NCBI GenBank assembly: GCA_947476405.1
Contig: CANJQG010000011.1
Location: forward strand, 1 to 43,891
Length of the DNA: 43,891 nt
Direction: 5' to 3'
From: Thiotrichales bacterium
GTDB lineage: Bacteria > Pseudomonadota > Gammaproteobacteria > Francisellales > CACEW01
Each line of letters begins with the position of its first letter. Positions within the stretch are counted from its first letter, which is position 1. Both the position numbers and the translations under genes were made by a program. Under the pieces are notes generated by a model. It was not told the DNA's origin. It did not search any database and worked only from the letters and a program-made list of their open reading frames with translations. Below are positions 24,801 to 31,390 of this stretch, piece by piece.

Positions 24801-25246
24801 GTTTCAGCCTCACTTGCATTGCGTAATAGCGCACCAATTTCACCTTGAACCCCGCCGGATAAGGCAATCAGCCCTTCTGTAGAGAGGGGCGTCAACCAGC
24901 TACGTTCAATCAGTGGAATACCCTTTTCACGTTTTCCCTTGAGATAGCCGCGTGAAACTAGTTTGGTCAGGTTTTTAAAGCCCAATTCGTTCTGGCATAA
25001 AATGCTAAAAGGATAGCGTGCTTTTCCAGCCATTAAACATAGGTCTGTCCCAAAAATCGGCTTGATCTTTTTTTTTCGGGCTTCTCGATATAGTTTAATT
25101 GCTGCAAAAATATTACAGGCATCTGTGAGTGCCATCGCTGAAAATCCGTGAGATTGGACTTCAGAAACCAGAGCTGGAATACTTCCTAAGCCATGAATGA
25201 CCGAGTATTCAGAGTGGATGCGCAGTGGAACATAGCGAAGCGTCAT
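21818..25246 (-). CDS. dnaE: DNA polymerase III alpha subunit
   Basis: 1142 residues, near the E. coli length (1160). Replicative polymerase subunit. The N-terminal PHP domain begins YVPLRIHSEYSVIHGLG. The palm carries GPGRGSGAGSLVAF and the catalytic PDFDIDFCMDGRD (around residue 395). Later come YQEQVM, GYTLGGADLLRRAMGKK, FNKSHSAAYALLAYQTAYLKAHYP and a C-terminal OB fold (VHLAGIILNTRKIKTKRG). It follows ppa with a 3-base gap and no good ribosome site, so it is probably coupled to ppa. It is the last gene of a CBS protein-ppa-dnaE unit. Confidence 0.97.
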   Translation of the reverse strand: MTLRYVPLRIHSEYSVIHGLGSIPALVSEVQSHGFSAMALTDACNIFAAIKLYREARKKKIKPIFGTDLCLMAGKARYPFSILCQNELGFKNLTKLVSRGYLKGKREKGIPLIERSWLTPLSTEGLIALSGGVQGEIGALLRNASEAETLQALEFWQSLFPDQRFYLEISRVGEPNEEAYIRKALPWAEKQKLPVVATHPSYFLNQDDFGIHEVRVAIHEGFTLDDPNRPKNFTDQHYLISAEAMAERFADCPIAVHNSAEIAKRCTVTFTLDKAFLPKFPIPEGLTESDYFKQEAHRGLQERFTVMNVNQKTYEDRLNLELDMIIQMGFTGYFLIVADFIQWSKKNGVPVGPGRGSGAGSLVAFALKITDIDPLPYDLLFERFLNPERVSMPDFDIDFCMDGRDRVIEYVANKYGRYAVSQIITFGTMAAKAVVRDVGRVLALSYGFVDGIAKLIPLDLGTTLQDALDKEPQLKRRYEEEEDVKALIDMALKLEGTVRNVGKHAGGVVIAPTDLTDFTAIYCEEGSEQLVAQYDKEDVEAAGLVKFDFLGLRNLTIIQAAVDNINHRHPDRKLDISLLPLDDSLTFELLKKGDTTAVFQLESRGMKDLIKRLSPDCFEDIIALVALFRPGPLGSGMVDDFINRKHGRAKIEYPHPDTAPILKSTYGVILYQEQVMLIPQVLAGYTLGGADLLRRAMGKKKPEEMAKQRSVFIEGAQKNKIDETVSGPIFDLMEKFAGYGFNKSHSAAYALLAYQTAYLKAHYPSEFMAAVLSSDMDNTDKVVGFVEECKAMHLILQPPHIQHSLYPFSVIDEHTVCYGLGAIKGVGQIAIELIIEERNKGPFKNLFDFCKRVDLRKVNKRVMEALIYSGAMDELGPNRSTLLNSLETAMQEADQHEKAIDAGQDDLFGMFAAEEPNQAPKEITHHWKMAEAASNYDRVMQEKQVLGWCLSGHPLDEYRSLFKALKIQPLTQVHPTSRGECVHLAGIILNTRKIKTKRGSFLMVINLEDFSGKLDVTCFSEVMDEYQALLKPEAKVVIEAEIQPDDFSGGFRGVAKRIHDLQIYKSGKAKRLKITLSEKELTEAKLLRLSELLRQNRGQCALHFCYEREDAIIQCEAGSAWSVNITDAFLEALAPYSFAVEF

Positions 25247-25249
25247 TGT

Positions 25250-25768
25250 TTACGTCGTTAAGCGTTCAACGCTTTGAGTAATTTCCTGCTTTGCAGTAAT
25301 AACATTTTCAAAACCATCTACTTTGACCCATTTTCCGACTTCTAAATCTTTGTAATGTTCGAAAAAATGCTTGATTTGTTGTTTGAGCAATTCAGGGATA
25401 TCGGTAATATCTTGAATATGCGTGTAGAGTTTGGTGAGTTTGTCATGGGGGACGGCAATGATTTTCGTGTCTACACCCGATTCATCGGTCATTTTAAGCA
25501 TGCCAACTGGGCGACAGCGGATGACGGCGCCGTGACGTAAGGGGACGGGCGTAATGACGAGTACATCCATGGGGTCGCCATCTTCTGACAAGGTGTTGGG
25601 GATGAAGCCATAGTTGCAGGGATATTGCATGCAGGTTGCCATAAAGCGATCGACGACCAGCAGGTTATTGTCTTTGTCAAATTCATATTTAACGGGTTCG
25701 CTGAATGCAGGGATTTCGATGATGACATTGATGTCGTGAGGCAAGTCTTTGCCAGCGTTGAGTTTCAT
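25250..25768 (-). CDS. ppa: Inorganic pyrophosphatase
   Basis: 172 residues, the type I bacterial enzyme. Hydrolyses pyrophosphate in the cytoplasm, driving nucleic-acid and other syntheses. The signature EDGDPMDVLV is present, with IEIPAFSEPVKYEFDK and YPCNYGFIPNTL before it and KKxxxHYKDLEVGKWVKV-like residues at the end (HFFEHYKDLEVGKWVKV). Placement directly before dnaE fits use of a pyrophosphate remover next to a polymerase, though this linkage is not general. Confidence 0.96.
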   Translation of the reverse strand: MKLNAGKDLPHDINVIIEIPAFSEPVKYEFDKDNNLLVVDRFMATCMQYPCNYGFIPNTLSEDGDPMDVLVITPVPLRHGAVIRCRPVGMLKMTDESGVDTKIIAVPHDKLTKLYTHIQDITDIPELLKQQIKHFFEHYKDLEVGKWVKVDGFENVITAKQEITQSVERLTT

Positions 25769-25789
25769 AATTTTTCCTTCCTGGTTTAT

Positions 25790-26365
25790 TTAAATAAGGT
25801 GAGACATTTCAGCAACAGAATGAGAGCTTAAATCTCCCATCACGTTTTCGCCAAGTTGAAGGCTAATACGCGAGACTGAAAATAGGCCTCGGATTTTTTC
25901 ACTACCCTCTTCAATCACAAAAATATAGTTGACTTGTAATTCATGTAGGAGGCGTACAATATGGCCAACGCGTGCATTGGAGAGTTCGCTAAAATATAAA
26001 GTATGGAGTTGCGGGGCTTTGATCATGAGCATTTTAGTTGTGACTTCGCTTTGTTTGATATCATGATATTCTGCCGCAGTCGTAGCTTTGGTGCTTTGAA
26101 TATCGCGCGCAGAGATGTGGCCAATGACGGCATCGTCTTGATCCACGATAAAGAGAGATTTTACTTTAGAAAGTTTCATTTGTTGAAGCGCAGAAGGAAT
26201 GAGAGTGTTTTCAGTCGTTGAATAGGGTGTCTTGACCTGAAAATCAGTCATCACTGACAAAGCAGGGTCATCCATTTTGACGGGGGCATATTCATCATTG
26301 GTCGTTACAAAGTGCGTATGTTTCGCCATGATTTTAGTTTGAAGGCGGGCAAAAGCATTATCCAT
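25790..26365 (-). CDS. Two-CBS-domain protein
   Basis: 191 residues with a pair of CBS domains. The first (about 40-95) has LIPSALQQMKLSKVKSLFIV and DDAVIGHISARDIQ. The second (about 110-175) has SNARVGHIVRLLHELQVNYI and KIRGLFSVSRIS. CBS pairs bind adenosyl ligands such as AMP or ATP and regulate partners. No enzyme or channel domain is attached, so it is a stand-alone sensor. It is first in the unit with ppa and dnaE, and shares a divergent promoter region with yceD-rpmF. What it regulates is unknown. Confidence 0.85.
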   Translation of the reverse strand: MDNAFARLQTKIMAKHTHFVTTNDEYAPVKMDDPALSVMTDFQVKTPYSTTENTLIPSALQQMKLSKVKSLFIVDQDDAVIGHISARDIQSTKATTAAEYHDIKQSEVTTKMLMIKAPQLHTLYFSELSNARVGHIVRLLHELQVNYIFVIEEGSEKIRGLFSVSRISLQLGENVMGDLSSHSVAEMSHLI

Positions 26366-26397
26366 AATTGAAAGTTCTCATTGGAGTAGGTGTGCTT

Positions 26398-26426
26398 ATT
26401 TTATGGATTTTGTTTGTGAGGTGCAA
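26398..26426 (-). promoter_or_regulatory. Promoter of the CBS protein-ppa-dnaE unit
   Basis: On the minus strand: TTGCAC (26426-26421), 17-bp spacer, TAAAAT (26403-26398), 33 bases before the ATG. Its -35 occupies the same six bases as the likely -35 of the divergent yceD promoter. Confidence 0.6.
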
Positions 26427-26449
26427 GTGGAAGAGCGGCATGGTATGAT
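26421..26449 (+). promoter_or_regulatory. Promoter of yceD-rpmF-plsX-fab
   Basis: Extended -10 TGG-TATGAT (26441-26449) with a weak -35 GTGCAA (26421-26426) at a 17-bp spacing, 28 bases before the yceD ATG. The -35 coincides with that of the divergent CBS-gene promoter. Confidence 0.6.
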
Positions 26450-26476
26450 GGGGACAAATATTATAGGAAACGTTCT

Positions 26477-27016
26477 ATGCTACCAGAATTAGATTGCGTA
26501 AAAGCAGCAAAAGAAAATAAAGTGATCTTCGAAAAACTGCCTTTGTCTCGTTTTGAGCGTTTGGCTCCCTCATTAGCGGATACAGAAGGTGAGGTCTCAG
26601 TAGAGTGGGCTTTTTCTCGGAATGAAGCCAAGCAGATTCAGGCAAAATTAGATTTGCATGCTTTGTTGCATTTAAGCTGCCAGCGCTGTAATGCACGGAT
26701 CGATTTTAACTTAGAGGCCTCTATTCAAATGCAGTATGTGAAGACTGAAGCAGAAGCGGAAGCCCTTCCTTTGGAGATACAGCCATTGTATTTGAATGCG
26801 CTAAATCAGATTCATCCTTATGAGATTTTGGAAGATGATTTGATCCTTGCTTTACCTATGTTTCCGATGCACGAAAAAAAAGATTGTTCTTTGTTGCAGA
26901 ATCAGGCATACTATGCAACCTCTGATTTAGAACAGAAAAATACGTATAAACCCTTTGCTGACTTGAATAAGTTAGCAGATTTAAAGGAGAAAAAAAGTGG
27001 CAGTTCAACAAACTAA
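26477..27016 (+). CDS. yceD: YceD (DUF177) family protein
   Basis: 179 residues. Members of this family are encoded directly before rpmF in most bacteria and have been linked to 23S rRNA accumulation. The family core is seen: LDLHALLHLSCQRCNARIDF with a Cys-x2-Cys, then FNLEASIQMQYVK and ILEDDLILALPMFPMH followed by a conserved C-terminal acidic/Cys part (EKKDCS). Its end overlaps the GTG start of rpmF by 20 bases. Family call is strong; exact role is not settled. Confidence 0.9.
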   Translation: MLPELDCVKAAKENKVIFEKLPLSRFERLAPSLADTEGEVSVEWAFSRNEAKQIQAKLDLHALLHLSCQRCNARIDFNLEASIQMQYVKTEAEAEALPLEIQPLYLNALNQIHPYEILEDDLILALPMFPMHEKKDCSLLQNQAYYATSDLEQKNTYKPFADLNKLADLKEKKSGSSTN

Positions 27017-27179
27017 AAAATCCCGTTCACGTCGCGATATGCGTCGTGGTCATGATGGCCTGACAGCGCGTGCTGTATCGGTTGATGCGTCAACGGGCGA
27101 AACACATTTGCGTCATCATGTGACCCCAGGTGGGTTTTATAAAGGACGTCTTTTAGTCGCTAAAAAGTCAGAAGACTAA
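26997..27179 (+). CDS. rpmF: 50S ribosomal protein L32
   Basis: 60 residues. Starts with GTG (26997) after an aaagga ribosome site inside the end of yceD. The N-terminus VAVQQTKKSRSRRDMRRGHD is the L32 signature. It lacks the zinc Cys residues found in some L32 proteins, as usual for gammaproteobacteria. Start of the conserved rpmF-plsX-fab order. Confidence 0.96.
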   Translation: MAVQQTKKSRSRRDMRRGHDGLTARAVSVDASTGETHLRHHVTPGGFYKGRLLVAKKSED

Positions 27180-27191
27180 GCCGAGATTATC

Positions 27192-28232
27192 ATGGCGATC
27201 ATTGCGATTGATGCGATGGGCGGAGATCATGGATTTCATTCCACAGTCCCCGGCGCTTTGGATGCTCTGAAAAAATATTCCGATTTAAAGCTGATTTTGG
27301 TTGGTAATGCTTCTCTCATTCGTAAAAAATTGCAGCAATTGAAGGCAGAAGATCATCCTCGGCTTGAAATTTTGAATGCTACGGAAGTGGTCGAAATGGA
27401 CGAGTCGCCTTCTTCTGCGTTGCGACATAAAAAAGATTCTTCGATGCGTGTGGCGATTAATTTGGTGAAAGAAGGGCGTGCCAATGCCTGTGTCAGCAGC
27501 GGAAATACAGGCGCTTTAATGGCGACTTCTCGCTTTGTTTTAAAAACCTTGCCGGGAATTGATCGGCCTGCCATTATTTATGGCATGCCTGGGATTGATC
27601 CCAAAACTGGTGAGCGCGCGCTTTCCCATATGTTGGATTTGGGTGCGAATGTGGATTGTACTGCGGAACACTTATTTCAGTTTGCCTTAATGGGTTCTAT
27701 TCGGACAACATTCGTCGATCATATTCAAAAGCCTCGCGTTGCGTTGCTCAATATCGGTGAAGAAGAGATGAAAGGCCTCGATGTGATTAAAGCAGTTGCG
27801 CAACGTCTTGCTGCCTGTCCCGAAATCAATTATATCGGTTTTATTGAAGGGAATGATATTTTTTGGAATAAAGCGGATGTGATTGTCTGCGATGGTTTTG
27901 TGGGGAATATTTCTTTAAAAACCATGGAAGGCACAGCTAAGCTCATTTCCTTTGTCGTTAAGAATGCTTTTAGCCGAAGTCTTTTTTCCAAATTTTTAGC
28001 GATTTTGGCTTATCCTGTTTTGCGTCAAATTAAAAGTAAAATGGATCCTCGTTATTATAATGGTGCTAGTTTTTTAGGACTTAAAGGAATTGTGATTAAA
28101 AGTCATGGCGGTGCAGACGCCCTTGCCTTTTCTATGGCGATTTCCGTAGCACTTGAAGAAATAGCACAGGATATTCCGGGTAGAATTCATGATCAAGTTG
28201 AACAAATTTTAGGATTGAAAGATGAAGGCTAG
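27192..28232 (+). CDS. plsX: Phosphate acyltransferase PlsX
   Basis: 346 residues. Converts acyl-ACP to acyl-phosphate for phospholipid synthesis at the membrane. Seen are IAIDAMGGDHG at the N-terminus, SSALRHKKDSSM, SSGNTGALMA, MLDLGANVDC, LLNIGEEEMKG, YIGFIEGNDIF and CDGFVGNISLKTMEG, all family blocks. It starts 12 bases after rpmF and overlaps fabH by 11 bases. Confidence 0.97.
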   Translation: MAIIAIDAMGGDHGFHSTVPGALDALKKYSDLKLILVGNASLIRKKLQQLKAEDHPRLEILNATEVVEMDESPSSALRHKKDSSMRVAINLVKEGRANACVSSGNTGALMATSRFVLKTLPGIDRPAIIYGMPGIDPKTGERALSHMLDLGANVDCTAEHLFQFALMGSIRTTFVDHIQKPRVALLNIGEEEMKGLDVIKAVAQRLAACPEINYIGFIEGNDIFWNKADVIVCDGFVGNISLKTMEGTAKLISFVVKNAFSRSLFSKFLAILAYPVLRQIKSKMDPRYYNGASFLGLKGIVIKSHGGADALAFSMAISVALEEIAQDIPGRIHDQVEQILGLKDEG

Positions 28233-29184
28233 GATTGCAGGGGTCGGTGCGTATTTGCCCAAAAGAGTCTTGACGAATGCAGAGCTCTCTACTTTTGTTG
28301 AAACGAGTGATGAGTGGATTCAAGAGCGAGTTGGGATTCGAGAACGCCGTATTGCTGAAGGGCATGAAACCAATGCTTTTATGGCTTCAGAAGCTGGAAA
28401 AGCTGCTTTGTTGCATGCGGGCCTTTCTGCTGAAGATTTAGATTTAATTATTGTGACGACTTCGACGCCAGATCATATGATGCCTGGGGTTGCGTGTTCA
28501 GTCCAAGCTAATTTAGGGGCGGCTTGTCCTGCGTTTGATTTAAATGCTGCCTGTGGTGGATTTATTTACGGGTTGCATACGGCTAAGCAATTTTTTGATG
28601 CAGGCAGTGTGCGCCATGTTTTATTGGTTGGTTCAGAGTTAATGTCCCGTATTTTGGATTGGACGGATCGATCGACCTGTGTTTTATTTGGTGATGGTGC
28701 GGGTGCTGTGGTTTTGTCTGCGAGTGAAACGCCGGGCATTTTAGCCTCTCGTATTTTTGCAGATGGAATGCATCGTGATTTGTTGTATGTTTCGCCGCAT
28801 TTACGAGCAGATGCCTTTGCGACAGATTGTCCTGTTCCACAGCTTAAAATGGAAGGCAATAAAGTCTTTCGGGTTGCCGTCGAAAAAATGGGTGAGCTTG
28901 TTGATTTGATTTTAAAAGAAGCGAATTGCACGCAGGACCAAATTGATTTTTTAGTCCCCCATCAAGCCAATGAGCGAATCATTACCGCGACAGCTAAAAA
29001 ATTAAACCTTTCGATGGATAAAGTTATTCTGACTTTGGGTTTGCATGGCAATACCATGTCAGCAACCATTCCGCTTGCTTTAGCGGATGCCGTGCACACT
29101 GGCAAAATTAAACGCGGTGATTTATTATTGTTTGAGGCCTTCGGCGCTGGTTTTGTCTGGGGCGCAAGTTTAGTTCGCTATTGA
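28222..29184 (+). CDS. fabH: 3-oxoacyl-ACP synthase III
   Basis: 320 residues. Condenses acetyl-CoA with malonyl-ACP to start fatty-acid synthesis. The catalytic triad is visible: C111 in NAACGGFIYG, H247 in PHQANERI and N277 in LHGNTMSA. The N-terminal SDEWIQERVGIRERRIA and the C-terminal FEAFGAGFVWGASL blocks are typical. Translation is coupled to plsX by overlap. Confidence 0.97.
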   Translation: MKARIAGVGAYLPKRVLTNAELSTFVETSDEWIQERVGIRERRIAEGHETNAFMASEAGKAALLHAGLSAEDLDLIIVTTSTPDHMMPGVACSVQANLGAACPAFDLNAACGGFIYGLHTAKQFFDAGSVRHVLLVGSELMSRILDWTDRSTCVLFGDGAGAVVLSASETPGILASRIFADGMHRDLLYVSPHLRADAFATDCPVPQLKMEGNKVFRVAVEKMGELVDLILKEANCTQDQIDFLVPHQANERIITATAKKLNLSMDKVILTLGLHGNTMSATIPLALADAVHTGKIKRGDLLLFEAFGAGFVWGASLVRY

Positions 29185-29196
29185 AAAGGAGTAAAA

Positions 29197-30129
29197 ATGA
29201 TTGCCTTTGTATTCCCAGGGCAGGGTTCGCAGAAAATAAACATGCTGCACGATTTTTATCATGAACCCATTGTAAAAGAAACATTTTTTGAAGCCAGTGA
29301 GGCTTTGGGTTTTGACTTGCTGAATTTGATTCAGTATGATGAAACCAAGCTCAATCAAACTGAATTTACCCAGCCTGCAATTTTAGCCGCGAGCATTGCA
29401 TTATATCGCCTCTGGATTGTTGAAACGGGCGTGGAGGCCAATTATTTGGCAGGGCATAGTTTAGGGGAATATGCGGCTTTGGTTGCAGCGGATGCCTTGG
29501 ACTTTCCTGATGCGATCAAGTTAGTGCGTCTGCGCGGGCAATTAATGCAAGAGGCGGTTCCAGCTGGAAAAGGGGCCATGGCAGTTATTTTAGGTTTGGA
29601 TGATCGGGGCGTTATAAACGCTTGTGAACAAGCGGCCCAAGGCGGGATTGTTTCAGCGGCTAATTTTAATGCGCCCGGTCAGGTTGTCATTGCAGGAGAA
29701 ACATTGGCCGTGAATCGTGCGATGGAAACTGCAAAAGTGATGGGTGCTAAGCGTGCATTGTTGATTCCAGTTTCTGTTCCTTCGCATTGTCTATTAATGC
29801 ATTCTGCCGCTGAAAAACTGGCACAGTATTTTGAAACCTTTTCGATTAAAAAACCTAAAATCAAGGTGATTCATAATGTAGATGCGTCTTTACATGAAGA
29901 CAGTGCTGAAATTAAACTTGCTTTAGTGAAGCAATTAGACCAGCCTGTTTTATGGGTTAAGTCGATGCAAACGCTGGAGGCTTTGGGCGTCAATACTTTT
30001 GTGGAATGTGGCCCAGGAAAAGTACTGACCGGACTCAATAAGCGCATCATTGCAGAAGGGCACTTTTTTAATTTAGAGGATCAGGCTGGATTTTTAGAGG
30101 GGAGGAGTGCATCATGGATAAAAAAATAG
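29197..30129 (+). CDS. fabD: Malonyl-CoA:ACP transacylase
   Basis: 310 residues. Moves malonyl groups from CoA to ACP. Seen are FVFPGQGSQ at the N-terminus, the nucleophile motif GHSLGEYAAL with S88, the catalytic His in PSHCLLMHSA (H197), and ECGPGKVLTGLNKR near the end. It ends 16 bases inside fabG. A gaaaaggag ribosome site precedes its ATG. Confidence 0.97.
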   Translation: MIAFVFPGQGSQKINMLHDFYHEPIVKETFFEASEALGFDLLNLIQYDETKLNQTEFTQPAILAASIALYRLWIVETGVEANYLAGHSLGEYAALVAADALDFPDAIKLVRLRGQLMQEAVPAGKGAMAVILGLDDRGVINACEQAAQGGIVSAANFNAPGQVVIAGETLAVNRAMETAKVMGAKRALLIPVSVPSHCLLMHSAAEKLAQYFETFSIKKPKIKVIHNVDASLHEDSAEIKLALVKQLDQPVLWVKSMQTLEALGVNTFVECGPGKVLTGLNKRIIAEGHFFNLEDQAGFLEGRSASWIKK

Positions 30130-30842
30130 CCTGGGTCACCGGAGCAACACGCGGCATTGGTGCAGCGATTGCAAATGTTTTGGTCTCAAATGGATTTTAT
30201 GTCATTGGTACAGCGACGCGCCAGGAAGGCGCAGATGAAATCAGTCAGCGTTTGGGTGAAAAAGGGGCCGGCTTTGTTTTAAATATCTCTGACCCGGAAA
30301 GTATTAATTTGTTTTTAAAAGCCATGCAAGCAACTGAAAAAATGCCATCTGTTTTAGTGAATAATGCGGGTATTGCGAAAGATAATCTCCTCATGCGTAT
30401 GAGTGATGACGATTGGTTGGCTGTGATTAATACCAATCTCAATTCCGTTTTTCGCTTGACGAAAGCCTGTATGCGTACGATGATGAAAGCGGAATGGGGC
30501 CGGATTATTTCGATCGGTTCGATTGTAGGTGTGACTGGAAATCCAGGTCAGGCAAATTATTGTGCGGCGAAAGCAGGGGTCATTGGATTTAGTAAATCTT
30601 TAGCGCAGGAAATTGGCTCGCGGAATATCACCGTGAATGTGGTCGCACCTGGATTTATCGAAACAGATATGACCCAGAAATTGAAAGAGGAATATCGTAA
30701 AATTTTAATTGATCGCATTCCCTTAAAGCGCATTGGTTCACCGAATGATATTGCGCATATGGTGGCGTTTTTGGCCTCCGATGAGGCGGGCTATATTACC
30801 GGGCAGACCTTGCATGTCAATGGTGGGATGGCGATGATTTAG
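30114..30842 (+). CDS. fabG: 3-oxoacyl-ACP reductase
   Basis: 242 residues, a short-chain dehydrogenase using NADPH to reduce 3-oxoacyl-ACP. Seen are VTGATRGIGAAIA, NNAGIAKDNLLMRM, SIGSIVG, Y149-x3-K153 in NYCAAKAGVIG, and the FabG-type end HVNGGMAMI. The usual next gene, acpP, is not here; a coiled-coil gene with its own promoter follows instead. Confidence 0.97.
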   Translation: MDKKIAWVTGATRGIGAAIANVLVSNGFYVIGTATRQEGADEISQRLGEKGAGFVLNISDPESINLFLKAMQATEKMPSVLVNNAGIAKDNLLMRMSDDDWLAVINTNLNSVFRLTKACMRTMMKAEWGRIISIGSIVGVTGNPGQANYCAAKAGVIGFSKSLAQEIGSRNITVNVVAPGFIETDMTQKLKEEYRKILIDRIPLKRIGSPNDIAHMVAFLASDEAGYITGQTLHVNGGMAMI

Positions 30843-30857
30843 GCTGTTTAAAAAAGA

Positions 30858-30886
30858 TTGCATGATGGGATTCCTCTGTGTAAAAT
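30858..30886 (+). promoter_or_regulatory. Promoter of the coiled-coil gene
   Basis: TTGCAT (30858-30863), 17-bp spacer, TAAAAT (30881-30886), 49 bases before the ATG at 30935. It shows that the gene after fabG need not depend on the fab operon. Confidence 0.55.
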
Positions 30887-30934
30887 AAGATCGAAATAAA
30901 ATTTGTTTTTATGTTACAATGGAGGAAATTGAAT

Positions 30935-31354
30935 ATGGCTTATGCAATGAGAACCCCTTTTAAATCATATGATCGTTTAAAGAATTCAGGCATGACTGAG
31001 GCACAAGCACGCGGCATTGTTGAAGCAATTGAAGAATCAGAAGAGTTTAGCTTCAAGGAGTTAGCGACAAAATCAGATTTGCTGCTGACTCAGTCTGCGT
31101 TAAAATCTGAAATGTCAGAGATGAAAGCTGAGTTAAGAGCTGAAATGTCAGAGATGAAAGCTGAGTTAAGAGCTGAAATGTCAGAAATGAAAGCTGACTT
31201 AAAATCTGAAATTGCAGAAGTTAAAATTGACATTGTTGAAATTAAAACTGAAATAAAAGGGATAAAATCAAGTATCCGCAGCTTGCAAAATATGTTTATG
31301 AGTGGTTTTTTAGTGATTATGGTGGGGATGGTTTTGTCTTATTTTCATCATTAG
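30935..31354 (+). CDS. Small coiled-coil membrane protein (DUF1640/CCDC90-like)
   Basis: 139 residues from the ATG at 30935, which has a ggagga ribosome site 8 bases upstream; an earlier ATG at 30911 would add 8 residues without one. An N-terminal YDRLKNSGMTEAQARGIVEA helix pair is followed by a long coiled coil (about 40-115) and a C-terminal membrane helix (MFMSGFLVIMVGMVLSYF). This layout is that of DUF1640 proteins, related to the mitochondrial MCU regulator CCDC90. The coiled coil has an 11-residue repeat (AEMSEMKAELR) seen three times. Role unknown. It sits where acpP normally follows fabG. Confidence 0.75.
   Translation: MAYAMRTPFKSYDRLKNSGMTEAQARGIVEAIEESEEFSFKELATKSDLLLTQSALKSEMSEMKAELRAEMSEMKAELRAEMSEMKADLKSEIAEVKIDIVEIKTEIKGIKSSIRSLQNMFMSGFLVIMVGMVLSYFHH
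31109..31207 (+). repeat. 33-bp tandem repeat (hendecad coiled coil), 3 copies
   Basis: Unit starts at 31109, 31142 and 31175; the first two are nearly identical and the third has a few changes. Each encodes 11 residues (EMSEMKAELRA), a hendecad. The repeat keeps the frame and lengthens the coiled coil of the surrounding gene. Confidence 0.9.
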
Positions 31355-31390
31355 TCAAAATTTTTAACAGAGATAAAAGGGCTTTAATTA

